Of a stretch of DNA of 64,000 bases, positions 27,856 to 37,270 are shown in pieces. Each line of letters opens with the position of its first letter. Positions within the stretch are counted from its first letter, which is position 1. Source of the DNA: an uncultured OCS116 cluster bacterium. Its GTDB lineage: Bacteria > Pseudomonadota > Alphaproteobacteria > Rhizobiales > TMED25. The DNA lies in assembly GCA_902613795.1 (NCBI GenBank), contig CACMIP010000006.1:1-64000 (forward strand), in the 5' to 3' direction. The notes below the pieces were generated by a model. The model saw only the letters and a program-made list of their open reading frames with translations. It did no database searches and had not been told where the DNA came from. A program made the position numbers and the translations under genes.

Positions 27856-29286
27856 ATGACAAAAAAGACACATATACTTGTTGCAGATGATGATAAAGCC
27901 ATAAGACTTGTCCTCGAGACTGCCCTTAAAAGATCAGGTTTTGATGTTACTGTGACTGAAAATGCTGCCGGTTTATGGACTCTTGCTCAACAAAATTTTG
28001 CTGATTTAATTATTACAGATGTTGTTATGCCAGATGCAAACGCGTTTGAGCTTATACCAAAAATTAAAAAGATTAATGCTGAAATACCAATTATTGTAAT
28101 GAGTGCACAAAATACACTTATGACTGCAATTAAAGCTAATGAGCTTGGTGCGTTTGAATACATACCAAAACCATTTGATATAGCTGAGTTGCTTAATATT
28201 ATTAATCGTTCTATCAATGAAAGCAAGAAGGTAGTCGAAGAGGAAAGCTTCGAGTCGCCTGATGGCTTTCCCTTAATTGGTCGTTCAAAACCCATGCAAG
28301 AAGTTTACAGAGTGATGGCCAGATTAATGAATTCAGATTTAACAGTTCTCATAACTGGTGAGTCTGGTACTGGAAAAGAGCTAATTGCAAAAGCATTACA
28401 CGAATTTGGTAACAGAAAAGACTCTACGTTTGTTCCAATAAACATGGCTGCAATACCTAAAGATCTGATTGAGTCTGAGTTATTTGGACATGAGAAAGGT
28501 GCTTTTACAGGTGCAATTGACAAAAAAATTGGAAAGTTTCAAATCGCCGATGGAGGAACACTTTTTTTAGATGAAATTGGCGATATGCCTATCGACGCAC
28601 AAACCCGCTTATTGAGGGTACTGCAAGAAGGTGAATTTCTAACTGTTGGAGGCACCAGTCCAATTAAAACAAATGTTAGGATTATTGCTGCTACAAATAA
28701 ATCATTAGGAGACCAGATAAAACTTGGAGCATTTCGTGAGGACTTGTATTACAGGATAAACGTAATACCAATAACATTACCACCATTAAGAGAACGAAAA
28801 GACGATCTTCCTTCTCTAGTCAATCATTTTATGGCCAAAAACGCTCCAAATGATAATGCGAGTAGAATTGAACAGGATGCGCTGAACTATATCAAAAACT
28901 ATGATTGGCCTGGTAATATTAGGGAATTAGAGAATTTTATTAAAAGGTTGATTACACTCTATCCAAATGAGATAATTTCACTTGATATTATAAAAAATGA
29001 ATTTTCTTTTTTGGATCAAAAAAATTACAAAACAGATAGTAAGCAACTAAGGTCATTAGAGGACCATGTTGAAAGTTATTTAAGTAAGTATTCGATTGAA
29101 GACTTCCACGAAGGAGATGAGGGGATCTATCATAAGGTTCTTCTACAATTTGAGAAACCTATTTTAAATTTTGTGATGGACTCTACTAAAGGAAATCAAA
29201 TTAAGGCATCTAAAATCCTTGGCTTAAATCGAAATACACTTCGTAAAAAGTTACGTCAATTAAACTCTGATCTACCAAAAAATTAG
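27856..29286 (+). CDS. ntrC: Nitrogen regulation response regulator NtrC
   Basis: A 476-residue sigma-54 activator. The receiver has phospho-acceptor D55 (LIITDVVMPD). The AAA+ domain has Walker A GESGTGKE (168-175), an intact GAFTGA loop (215-220), Walker B LFLDE, and an arginine finger region in FREDLYYRINV. The C-terminus is a Fis-type helix-turn-helix (GNQIKASKILGLNRNTLRKKL). I start at ATG 27856 with AGGAAG upstream; an earlier in-frame codon lies inside ntrB. The complete ATPase motifs imply that an active RpoN exists elsewhere in the genome. Confidence 0.96.
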   Translation: MTKKTHILVADDDKAIRLVLETALKRSGFDVTVTENAAGLWTLAQQNFADLIITDVVMPDANAFELIPKIKKINAEIPIIVMSAQNTLMTAIKANELGAFEYIPKPFDIAELLNIINRSINESKKVVEEESFESPDGFPLIGRSKPMQEVYRVMARLMNSDLTVLITGESGTGKELIAKALHEFGNRKDSTFVPINMAAIPKDLIESELFGHEKGAFTGAIDKKIGKFQIADGGTLFLDEIGDMPIDAQTRLLRVLQEGEFLTVGGTSPIKTNVRIIAATNKSLGDQIKLGAFREDLYYRINVIPITLPPLRERKDDLPSLVNHFMAKNAPNDNASRIEQDALNYIKNYDWPGNIRELENFIKRLITLYPNEIISLDIIKNEFSFLDQKNYKTDSKQLRSLEDHVESYLSKYSIEDFHEGDEGIYHKVLLQFEKPILNFVMDSTKGNQIKASKILGLNRNTLRKKLRQLNSDLPKN

Positions 29287-29353
29287 TACTCAATTTTCAT
29301 TAAGATAAAATTTATCATTAAAAAATATATTATTAGTAATATAATACGAAGCC

Positions 29354-31576
29354 ATGAGTAATATTGATACACTTAAATTATTTAATCCGTTAAAGGAATT
29401 CCTAAATTCCTATAGGGAGACCTTATTCAATGTCTTGATTTTATTTCTTGCAATTTTTCTTATTTCATCAACATGGCTCATATTAACTGGCCAAGTTTTT
29501 ATTCCGTCCAATACTGTAATTTTTCTTTTATTCATAATGAATACAATCTTTATAGTTTTTATGGTTTTGCTTATAATTAGCAAATTTTCACAAATTTTAA
29601 TTGCAAGAAAAAGAAATATTGCAGGTGCAAGTCTTCAAATTAAGTTAATAACCTTATTTGGTATTGTCTCCGCTTTGCCGGCTTTAGTCGTGGCAATACT
29701 TGCAACAATTACACTTGATAGGGGGTTAGATAAATGGTTTTCGGATAGAACGAAGTCAATGCTTGAAAAATCAAATATTGTCGCAAAAAGTTATTTACGA
29801 GAACATTCAAATAATCTTAGATCTGAAATTGGAGCAATGCAGTTAGATCTGAATAATTCAGTAAATATATTTGAAAATAATATTAATGCATTTGGAGATT
29901 ATTTTCTAAAACAAGCAAAATTGAGAAAGTTATCAGGTGCTTATATCGTGAATCGAGATGGAAATATACTAATAAATACAACAACGCCTGAGTATGAATT
30001 GGGCTACACAAAACCATCACAATTATCTTATGATCGAGCAGACCAAGGGGACATTATAATATTTAAACCAAACGACTCTAATATGGTTAGCGCCTTTGTA
30101 CTTTTACCAGATTTTATTGATGGGTATTTACTGATATATAAAGCTGTTGATCCAATTGTCATTAAACATTTAAAGCAATTAGAACTTACAAGAAACGAAT
30201 ATTCAAATCTTGAAGAGAGGCGTTTTAATACGCAAGTTACTTTCGCTCTCCAATATGTTGGTTTCTCGCTCGTTTTTTTAACAGTGGCAATTTGGTTTAG
30301 TATATTTTTTGCAAATAGACTATCTGCTCCAATTGCTAAGCTAATATATGCATCAAAAAAAGTATCCGATGGAGACCTTGATGTTAATATTGAGAGTAAG
30401 TCGACAATTGATAATGACATGCACAATCTTGTGTGTACCTTTAACAACATGACAACCGATCTCAAAAATCAACGTGAGAACTTAGTTTCAAACAATCAGC
30501 TTCTTGATGAAAGACGAAAATTTACAGAAGCGGTGCTTTCTGGGATTACATCGTGTGTTATTAGTATAGATAGTAACGGAAGCATTCAAATTGCGAATTT
30601 ATCTGCATGCTTCTTTTTTGATAAAGAGCTTAGTGAGATTCTGGGAGTTAACATTATTGATATAATGCCACAATTTTCAGATATTCTAATAAAAGCCTAC
30701 AAAAGTAGAGGTAATATCGATGAATATATTACAGTGCTAATAAATGATCAATATAGGAATATTCATATAAAAATAACAAAAGAAGATAAGTCCAAGAAAA
30801 GTTCAATGGTCATAGCGTTCGATGATGTTACAGATTTATTTGATGCTCAAAGAACATCAGTTTGGGCTGATGTTGCACGCAGGATAGCCCATGAGATAAA
30901 AAACCCCCTTACACCAATACAATTGTCTGCGGAAAGGCTTAAAAGGAAGTATAAAGATCAAATCACCAATGATCTTGAAGTATTTGAAGACTGCACAGAT
31001 ACAATCATCAGGCAGGTTGGGGATTTAGGTAAAATAGTAGACGAGTTCTCAGCATTTGCAAAAGTCCCAACAGCAAATATGAATAACTATGACATATGTG
31101 ATACTATAAAACAGGCGGTCCTTCTCCAAAAGATCACATTTGAGTCTATTAATATAAAATTAGATATTCCAGATGGAGAAATATTTTTTAATTTTGACCG
31201 CAGACTAATCAGCCAAGCCCTCATAAATCTGATTAAAAACTCATCTGAGTCGATATTCTTATTGCATAAGAATGATAATTCTGGAGTAATTAATATATCT
31301 TTGGAGAATAAACCTGAACATGTGTTAATAAAAATTGCTGACAATGGAACCGGTTTTCCAAAAAGTGATCTTGATAAGCTTTTAGAGCCTTATTACACAA
31401 CAAGAGAGATGGGAACAGGAATTGGTTTATCAGTCGTCAAAAACATAATTGAGGTACATAAAGGGGATTTGAAACTTAAAAATGATACAACTTCCGATAA
31501 GGCAATTAGTGGAGCAATTGTTGAAATAATTTTACCAAAATCACTTGATAGTAACTCCGAAAAAATTAATGATTGA
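29354..31576 (+). CDS. ntrY: Membrane sensor histidine kinase NtrY
   Basis: A 740-residue kinase paired with NtrX. Three N-terminal hydrophobic segments (about 25-47, 54-80, 96-120) precede a periplasmic sensor part (about 125-296). A fourth segment (about 298-321) leads to HAMP (NRLSAPIAKLIYASKKVSDGD region), PAS (about 385-500), HisKA with H513 (RRIAHEIKNPLTP) and an ATPase domain (LINLIKNSSESI, DNGTGFP, GTGIGLSVVKNI). It follows ntrC after 67 bases and its end overlaps ntrX by 8 bases, so the pair is translationally coupled. Confidence 0.95.
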   Translation: MSNIDTLKLFNPLKEFLNSYRETLFNVLILFLAIFLISSTWLILTGQVFIPSNTVIFLLFIMNTIFIVFMVLLIISKFSQILIARKRNIAGASLQIKLITLFGIVSALPALVVAILATITLDRGLDKWFSDRTKSMLEKSNIVAKSYLREHSNNLRSEIGAMQLDLNNSVNIFENNINAFGDYFLKQAKLRKLSGAYIVNRDGNILINTTTPEYELGYTKPSQLSYDRADQGDIIIFKPNDSNMVSAFVLLPDFIDGYLLIYKAVDPIVIKHLKQLELTRNEYSNLEERRFNTQVTFALQYVGFSLVFLTVAIWFSIFFANRLSAPIAKLIYASKKVSDGDLDVNIESKSTIDNDMHNLVCTFNNMTTDLKNQRENLVSNNQLLDERRKFTEAVLSGITSCVISIDSNGSIQIANLSACFFFDKELSEILGVNIIDIMPQFSDILIKAYKSRGNIDEYITVLINDQYRNIHIKITKEDKSKKSSMVIAFDDVTDLFDAQRTSVWADVARRIAHEIKNPLTPIQLSAERLKRKYKDQITNDLEVFEDCTDTIIRQVGDLGKIVDEFSAFAKVPTANMNNYDICDTIKQAVLLQKITFESINIKLDIPDGEIFFNFDRRLISQALINLIKNSSESIFLLHKNDNSGVINISLENKPEHVLIKIADNGTGFPKSDLDKLLEPYYTTREMGTGIGLSVVKNIIEVHKGDLKLKNDTTSDKAISGAIVEIILPKSLDSNSEKIND

Positions 31577-32915
31577 AAATAAAAATATATTAATAATTGA
31601 TGATGAAATCGACATCTGTAAATTAATATCCGGAGTCCTTGAGGATGAGGGGTACCAGACTTATAATGCCCAAAACAGTGACAGTGCTATTAGTATTTTA
31701 TCAGAAGATAATATTGATTTAATAATATTAGACGTATGGCTTGAAGGTAGCAAGTTGGACGGCATTGAGTTATTACAGGAAATTCATAGCACACGTCCAG
31801 AAATCCCAATTATAATTATTTCGGGCCATGGTAACATTGATACTGCTGTAACAGCAATAAAAATTGGTGCATATGATTACTTAGAAAAACCATTTAAAAC
31901 AGAACGTCTTATGCATACCATAAAAAGAGCCTCTGAAACATATAATCTTCGGCAAGAAATTACCAATATCCGAAATAAATCAAATTATGCCATAGATTAC
32001 ATAGGTGATTCAAATACGGTAATACAATTAAATCAGGCTATAGAGAGACTTTCAGATGTTAAAAGTCGAATACTCATAACGGGTGGCAGCGGTGTTGGTA
32101 AGGAACTTGTGGCACGATTAATACACAACAAATCAAGCAGATCAAAGTATTTATTCACACGCCTTAATGCAAGAAATATTAATGCAGCTGAATTTGAGGA
32201 TAGGATATGTATCGCTGAGTCAAATAATGATAAAAGTTTTATTAAAGAATTGAATGGTGGAACTTTATTTATAAATGAAATATCTGAACTATCCACCGAG
32301 GCCCAGCAGGTTCTCTTAAATTTAATAAATAATAAATATAAAACAGAAAGTTTGGACTTTAGGCTAATTGCAAGTACATCTAAGGATTTAAAGTCATATG
32401 TTTCATTAGGGCTCTTTCTTGATGACTTATTTAATAGAATTTCAATTGAAGAAATACATATTCCAAGCTTAATTGATCGAAAAGAAGATATTCCGCCATT
32501 AGTTAGATATTTTATCGATGATTATACGAGCACAACAGAAATTTTACATAATTTAAGCATAACGGAGGATGCACTTGCGATACTGCAGTCTTATTCGTGG
32601 CCAGGAAATATAAAAGAACTGAGAAATTGCATTGAAAGGGTGATTTTGCAACTGAATTCAGAAAATGATTATTCAATCAAGGCTAGTCACATTCCCATTG
32701 AAATTAGAAATAATAATCCCAATATATCTAATAATAATGAGGTTTTGATTTCATATAATATGAAAGATGCAAGGGATCTTTTCGAGAGAAATTATATTGT
32801 TACTCAACTTGCCAGATTTAATGGTAATATATCAAAAACAGCTGAATTCATTGGTATGGAAAGAACAGCACTTCACAGAAAATTAAAATATCTAGGCATA
32901 GATAAAAGAACTTAA
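31569..32915 (+). CDS. ntrX: Response regulator NtrX with degenerate AAA+ domain
   Basis: A 448-residue NtrC-like regulator. The receiver has D55 in LIILDVWLEG. The AAA+ domain keeps Walker A (GGSGVGKE, 172-179) but lacks GAFTGA: the corresponding segment reads INAAEFEDRICIAESNND. Its Walker B reads GTLFINEI, with Asn (N236) where Asp is expected. The C-terminal Fis-type HTH is intact (GNISKTAEFIGMERTALHRKL). NtrX proteins lacking GAFTGA are known to act without sigma-54; the Asn change further suggests lost ATPase activity. I use the ATG at 31569, overlapping ntrY by 8 bases. Confidence 0.92.
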   Translation: MIENKNILIIDDEIDICKLISGVLEDEGYQTYNAQNSDSAISILSEDNIDLIILDVWLEGSKLDGIELLQEIHSTRPEIPIIIISGHGNIDTAVTAIKIGAYDYLEKPFKTERLMHTIKRASETYNLRQEITNIRNKSNYAIDYIGDSNTVIQLNQAIERLSDVKSRILITGGSGVGKELVARLIHNKSSRSKYLFTRLNARNINAAEFEDRICIAESNNDKSFIKELNGGTLFINEISELSTEAQQVLLNLINNKYKTESLDFRLIASTSKDLKSYVSLGLFLDDLFNRISIEEIHIPSLIDRKEDIPPLVRYFIDDYTSTTEILHNLSITEDALAILQSYSWPGNIKELRNCIERVILQLNSENDYSIKASHIPIEIRNNNPNISNNNEVLISYNMKDARDLFERNYIVTQLARFNGNISKTAEFIGMERTALHRKLKYLGIDKRT

Positions 32916-32928
32916 ATAGGTATAAAAG

Positions 32929-34305
32929 ATGAAAATTATTATATGTGGAGCAGGGCAGGTTGGCTATGGTATTGCTGAACAACTTTCTGTACAAAAAAAC
33001 GATGTTACGGTAATTGATGATTCTCAAAAGTTAATTGATAATATGAACAAGACTCTTGATGTCCGAACAATTAGAGGTAATGGATCATACCCAGAGGTAT
33101 TGGATGAGGCTGGAGCCAACGATGCTGATGTTATTATTGCAGTAACGCAGTACGATGAGATCAACATGGTTATCTGCACAATTTCACATTTGATATTTGG
33201 CATCCCAACAAAAATTGGTCGTATTCGTTCAAATAACTTCCTAAATCCTAACTATGAAAACCTTTTCACGCGTGAGAATATACCAATAGATGTAATTATT
33301 TCACCAGAAAGAGAAATTGCAGACTCAATATTAAAAAATATAACACTGCCGGGGGCTTTTGAAATTATTGAGTTTGGTGAAAAAAAGATTTCCTTTTTAG
33401 GTGTGAACATAGATGAGAATTGTAAAGTTGTTGACACACCACTCCGTAAGTTAACAGAAAAATATCCTGATTTGATGTGTACTGTAGTTGGAATTAATCG
33501 TGATGATAAAATAATTATTCCTACACAAAAAGATAGTTTAAATCGAAATGATAAAATATATCTCGTCTGTAACTCTGATCATATCAGTAAAATATTATCA
33601 GTTTTAGGTCACACTGAGCCTGAGGCACATAATATTATTATAGCTGGCGCTGGTAATGTTGGAACGTATCTTGCGAAGGCGCTTGAGTCTAATGTATCAA
33701 ATATAAACATCAAACTTATTGAGTTAAATCAAGAAATAGCAGAAAAAGCAGCGAAGGAGCTCAAAAAATCTATTGTGTTAAATGGTAATTCTATTGATAA
33801 AAATTTACTTGAACAAGCTGGTATAATTAAAACTGATGCATTTGTTGCAATAACTAATAATGATAATATAAATCTAATATCATCTGTTATTGCTAAGGAA
33901 ATGGGTGCAAAACAAGCCCTTTCGCTGCTACAGGATAATAATTATAACGATCTTCAGTCAAGATTAAGTATTGATGCGTTAATTGATCCTCGTGCAACCA
34001 CAATATCGAGTATCCTCAGATACCTGAGAAAAGGAAGAATCAGAGATGCACACTCACTTTACGATGGAAAAGTTGAGGTCTTAGAGGCTGAAATTGTCGA
34101 CGCCTCACCATTAATTGGAAAACAAATTAAAGAAGCAGATATTCCTGATGATCTAAGATTTGGTGCGATTTTACGAAAAGACGATGTAATTCGACCCGAT
34201 GGCGAAACAGTGCTTGAAGTGAATGATCGTATCGTTCTGTTTTCTCTATCAGAAAGCATACATGCCGTTGAACAGCTTTTTAGAACAAGTCAAGATTATT
34301 ATTAA
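32929..34305 (+). CDS. trkA: Trk system potassium uptake regulator TrkA
   Basis: A 458-residue peripheral protein that gates the TrkH/TrkG K+ channel in response to nucleotides. Two Rossmann RCK_N domains are visible, beginning IIICGAGQVGYGIAEQL (about 2-18) and IIIAGAGNVGTYLAKAL (about 236-252). Each is followed by a TrkA_C domain; the second ends with IGKQIKEADIPDDLRFGAILR. It follows ntrX after 13 bases, the normal alphaproteobacterial order. The channel gene itself is not in this window. Confidence 0.96.
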   Translation: MKIIICGAGQVGYGIAEQLSVQKNDVTVIDDSQKLIDNMNKTLDVRTIRGNGSYPEVLDEAGANDADVIIAVTQYDEINMVICTISHLIFGIPTKIGRIRSNNFLNPNYENLFTRENIPIDVIISPEREIADSILKNITLPGAFEIIEFGEKKISFLGVNIDENCKVVDTPLRKLTEKYPDLMCTVVGINRDDKIIIPTQKDSLNRNDKIYLVCNSDHISKILSVLGHTEPEAHNIIIAGAGNVGTYLAKALESNVSNINIKLIELNQEIAEKAAKELKKSIVLNGNSIDKNLLEQAGIIKTDAFVAITNNDNINLISSVIAKEMGAKQALSLLQDNNYNDLQSRLSIDALIDPRATTISSILRYLRKGRIRDAHSLYDGKVEVLEAEIVDASPLIGKQIKEADIPDDLRFGAILRKDDVIRPDGETVLEVNDRIVLFSLSESIHAVEQLFRTSQDYY

Positions 34306-34321
34306 TACTATTATTTAGAAA

Positions 34322-35602
34322 TTGATAAATAAAATATATAAATCAATAGTTTGTCATCCTGACTTAAGAAATAAGTTTAAGAAAAAAACTACAATTGACC
34401 CCAATGATTGCATAAATGAAGCTGTACTGCTTGCGAATTCACTTGGGATAAAGGTTCAATTTTCAAAAATCTATAAAATTGATAGACCAAATAACTCCAC
34501 ATTATTTAATAATGGCCAGGTTGAACTAATAAATGATAAAATTAAAGAACTTAACGTTGATTTTCTGATAATTGACGGAAAACTATCACCCATACAACAA
34601 AGAAACTTAGAAAAGAGATTACTTGTTAAGGTAATTGATAGAACGCGCTTAATATTGGATATCTTTGAGAAGAGGGCGACAACAAGAGAAGGGGCCTTAC
34701 AAGTTGAGTTAGCTCAGCTTGAATATCAAAAAACTAGACTTGTCAAATCATGGACACATTTGGAGAGGCAGAGAGGTTCACTAAGCTTTATTGGTGGGCC
34801 AGGGGAGTCACAACTTGAAATAGATCGCAGACTTATTAACGGTCAGATTATAAAAATAAAGAAGAAATTACGAGATTTTAAAAACACACGAAGCTTACAT
34901 CGCAATCAACGCGACAAAAAGCCCTACTTTATAATTGCGCTTGTCGGCTATACAAATGCAGGAAAATCTACACTGTTTAATAAATTGACAGGTGAAAATG
35001 CATTGTCAAAGAATATGTTATTTGCCACGCTGGACACAAAGATGAAAAAACTTAATAAGAGTAGTCTTAAAAACATAATACTAACGGATACAGTTGGATT
35101 CATCTCTGAGCTACCAACCGAATTAATAATGTCTTTTAGGTCCACCTTGGAAGAAATAAATTATGCAGATTTGATAATAAATGTGAGGGATATCTCGTCC
35201 GGATATACAGAGGTACAAAACATTGATGTAATTAATACCATCAAAGAGATTGGTAAAGAAATAAATGATAATAATTATCTGGAAATACTGAATAAAGTGG
35301 ATCTAATAGATAAGAATTACGCAGAGTTAATAAAAAAAAATATAGCAAAAAATCAAGTAATGGTATCTGCAACAACGGGTAAGGGTATAAGTGATTTATA
35401 CGTCGCGATTGAAAAAAAGGTAAATAATAATTTTGAAATTTGTAGAATTAAATTGAAATATAATAAATCGGCTGCGGAATCCTGGCTGCATGAGAATGCA
35501 GTTATCCTAGACAAGAAATACTACGCTGATCATGTAAATATCAAATTAAAAATATCAAAAAAAAATCATGCCCGCTTACAATCTATGCTAATCGATAGAT
35601 AA
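34322..35602 (+). CDS. hflX: GTPase HflX
   Basis: A 426-residue ribosome-associated GTPase that splits stalled ribosomes. The HflX-specific glycine-rich motif is GGPGESQLEIDRR (158-170), preceded by a coiled coil. G1 is GYTNAGKST (209-217), G3 DTVGF, and G4 NKVD. The start is probably TTG at 34322; no strong ribosome site is seen, so a nearby alternative is possible. In most alphaproteobacteria hfq sits immediately before hflX; here only 16 bases separate trkA and hflX, so hfq is not in its usual place. Confidence 0.93.
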   Translation: MINKIYKSIVCHPDLRNKFKKKTTIDPNDCINEAVLLANSLGIKVQFSKIYKIDRPNNSTLFNNGQVELINDKIKELNVDFLIIDGKLSPIQQRNLEKRLLVKVIDRTRLILDIFEKRATTREGALQVELAQLEYQKTRLVKSWTHLERQRGSLSFIGGPGESQLEIDRRLINGQIIKIKKKLRDFKNTRSLHRNQRDKKPYFIIALVGYTNAGKSTLFNKLTGENALSKNMLFATLDTKMKKLNKSSLKNIILTDTVGFISELPTELIMSFRSTLEEINYADLIINVRDISSGYTEVQNIDVINTIKEIGKEINDNNYLEILNKVDLIDKNYAELIKKNIAKNQVMVSATTGKGISDLYVAIEKKVNNNFEICRIKLKYNKSAAESWLHENAVILDKKYYADHVNIKLKISKKNHARLQSMLIDR

Positions 35603-35613
35603 AGTTATATTCG

Positions 35614-35629
35614 CATAATATATATTATG
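35614..35629. repeat. 16-bp perfect AT palindrome between convergent genes
   Basis: CATAATATATATTATG is its own reverse complement and lies 11 bases after the hflX stop, before the convergent MBL gene's end. It could form a weak hairpin from either strand. It has only one G-C pair and no T-tract, so I would not call it a terminator. Confidence 0.35.
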
Positions 35630-35675
35630 GAATGTAAAATATAATATAATAAAATCAATGTGTTAAATGAATTAA

Positions 35676-36473
35676 TTAAACCTGCATACCATCATATGCT
35701 GGCGTAATATTTTCTGGCAGATAATCACAGAGTTGTTTGTAATCCAAGTCTATGTGCATATTTGTCAGTATTGCACGTTCTACATTTAAATCTGTAACTA
35801 ATTGTAATACTTTGTCTACATGGAAATGTGTTGGGTGCGGATTCCAACGTAATGCGTCTACTATCCATATTTCACAATTTTTTATATACTGTATAGACTC
35901 ATTTGGTAATTCGCTAATATCTGAAGAATACACTATATTTTCTATTTTGTAGCCAAAAGAATTAATATTTCCATGCACTTGATTTATTGGCATAATACCT
36001 AGACTACCTCCCTCGCCCTCGATGTTGTATATTTTCCCATGCTCAATCAAATTAAGGTTTAAGATCGGTGGGTAACCGCTTCCGATCTTTGTGTCAAAAC
36101 AATACCCGAATTTTTGCTTAAGATTTTCCGATGTTGCGGCAGAAGCAAAAACATCAACTCTTTTTTTATCCCTAAGCGCATACATTCTTAGATCATCAAT
36201 GCCATGAGTATGATCAGCGTGTTCATGTGTGTAAAAAACAGCATCAATTTTCTTTATGTTCTCTCTGTTCACTTGACTTCTGAAGTCTGGACCAGTATCA
36301 ACAATTACAGAGGTAATGTCATTCTCATTAATTTTTTCAATTAAAATTGAACATCTGGTACGATTATTCTCAATAATTTTTGGATTACATGCCCCCCATT
36401 CGTTGCCGACGCGTGGCACACCCGTCGATGAGCCGCAGCCAAGTATTGTAATCTTTGTATTATTTTTTTTCAT
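35676..36473 (-). CDS. MBL-fold metallohydrolase (PhnP-like)
   Basis: A 265-residue metallo-beta-lactamase-fold phosphodiesterase-type protein. The metal site HxHxDH is THEHADHTHGIDDLR with H83, H85, D87 and H88; further ligands lie in HGN, YSSDIS and NMHIDLDY. The opening ITILGCGSSTGVPRVGNEWGAC is typical of the PhnP/YycJ-related group that follows tatD in alphaproteobacteria. Homologue PhnP is a cyclic phosphodiesterase, but this operon has no phosphonate genes, so the substrate is unknown. It overlaps tatD by 4 bases. Confidence 0.88.
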   Translation of the reverse strand: MKKNNTKITILGCGSSTGVPRVGNEWGACNPKIIENNRTRCSILIEKINENDITSVIVDTGPDFRSQVNRENIKKIDAVFYTHEHADHTHGIDDLRMYALRDKKRVDVFASAATSENLKQKFGYCFDTKIGSGYPPILNLNLIEHGKIYNIEGEGGSLGIMPINQVHGNINSFGYKIENIVYSSDISELPNESIQYIKNCEIWIVDALRWNPHPTHFHVDKVLQLVTDLNVERAILTNMHIDLDYKQLCDYLPENITPAYDGMQV

Positions 36474-37270
36474 ACTTTAATCTTGTCAAAAAATTTAAGA
36501 CTATTCTTAGTTGTTAGGTTAATAACTTCAGCTATCGGAATTTGCTTAACCTCAGCTATTTTATCAACTATTTTTGTTATATATGATGGTTCATTTCTTT
36601 TTCCACGATGAGGCATTGGAGCTAAAAAAGGTGAGTCTGTCTCAACAAATATCCTATCATTTGGAATTTTTCGAAGAATATCTCGTACTGAATTAGCATT
36701 TTTAAATGTAATGATACCTGTAAATGATAGGCTAAGGCCTAAATCTATTGCAACCATTGCAAGTCTTTCGGACGAGCTAAAACAATGGAGAACACCTCTT
36801 AATTTATTTTTTTTTGCCTCATCTAGCAATATCCGCTCCATATCCTCATCTGAATTTCTATTATGAATTATAAATGGTAGCCCACTCACATTCGAGCATT
36901 CAATTTGCAATCGAAACATTGACTCTTGCTCTTTTTTATTATCATGTTTTAACCGAGAGTAATCTAAACCACACTCACCAATTGCAACAACTTTACTATT
37001 GTTGCATGCGTTTAAAAGATCAGATGGTGTATAGCTTGCGTACTCATCATCGATATATAAAGGGTGCGTTCCCACGCTACAATAAACATTATCAAAACGG
37101 GATACCAAGTTTTCAATCTTATGAAAAAGTTTAAATTTGGTAGATATGGTTATCAGATATCTCACATTAGCATTCAATGCATTTTTGATGACAGCATCAA
37201 TATCTAAAACATAGTCATCAAAATCAAGATGGCAGTGTGTATCAATTAGAAAATCATATTTTTTATTCAT
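36470..37270 (-). CDS. TatD family deoxyribonuclease/hydrolase
   Basis: A 266-residue TIM-barrel metal-dependent hydrolase. The metal-binding start is DTHCHLDFDDY (His at 12 and 14). It continues with GECGLDYSR, FIIHNRNSDEDM, LHCFSSS and FVETDSPFLAPMPHRGKRNEPSYI, the standard TatD series. I take the ATG at 37270 inside the end of metG (8-base overlap); a second in-frame ATG at 37282 would add four residues. Family members have 3'-5' DNase or RNase activity. It is coupled to metG upstream and to the MBL gene downstream (4-base overlap). Confidence 0.93.
   Translation of the reverse strand: MNKKYDFLIDTHCHLDFDDYVLDIDAVIKNALNANVRYLITISTKFKLFHKIENLVSRFDNVYCSVGTHPLYIDDEYASYTPSDLLNACNNSKVVAIGECGLDYSRLKHDNKKEQESMFRLQIECSNVSGLPFIIHNRNSDEDMERILLDEAKKNKLRGVLHCFSSSERLAMVAIDLGLSLSFTGIITFKNANSVRDILRKIPNDRIFVETDSPFLAPMPHRGKRNEPSYITKIVDKIAEVKQIPIAEVINLTTKNSLKFFDKIKV

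Noticed and set aside
35614-35629. Palindrome after hflX as a bidirectional terminator
   Set aside because: Almost all A-T pairs and no T-tract; too weak to call a terminator.
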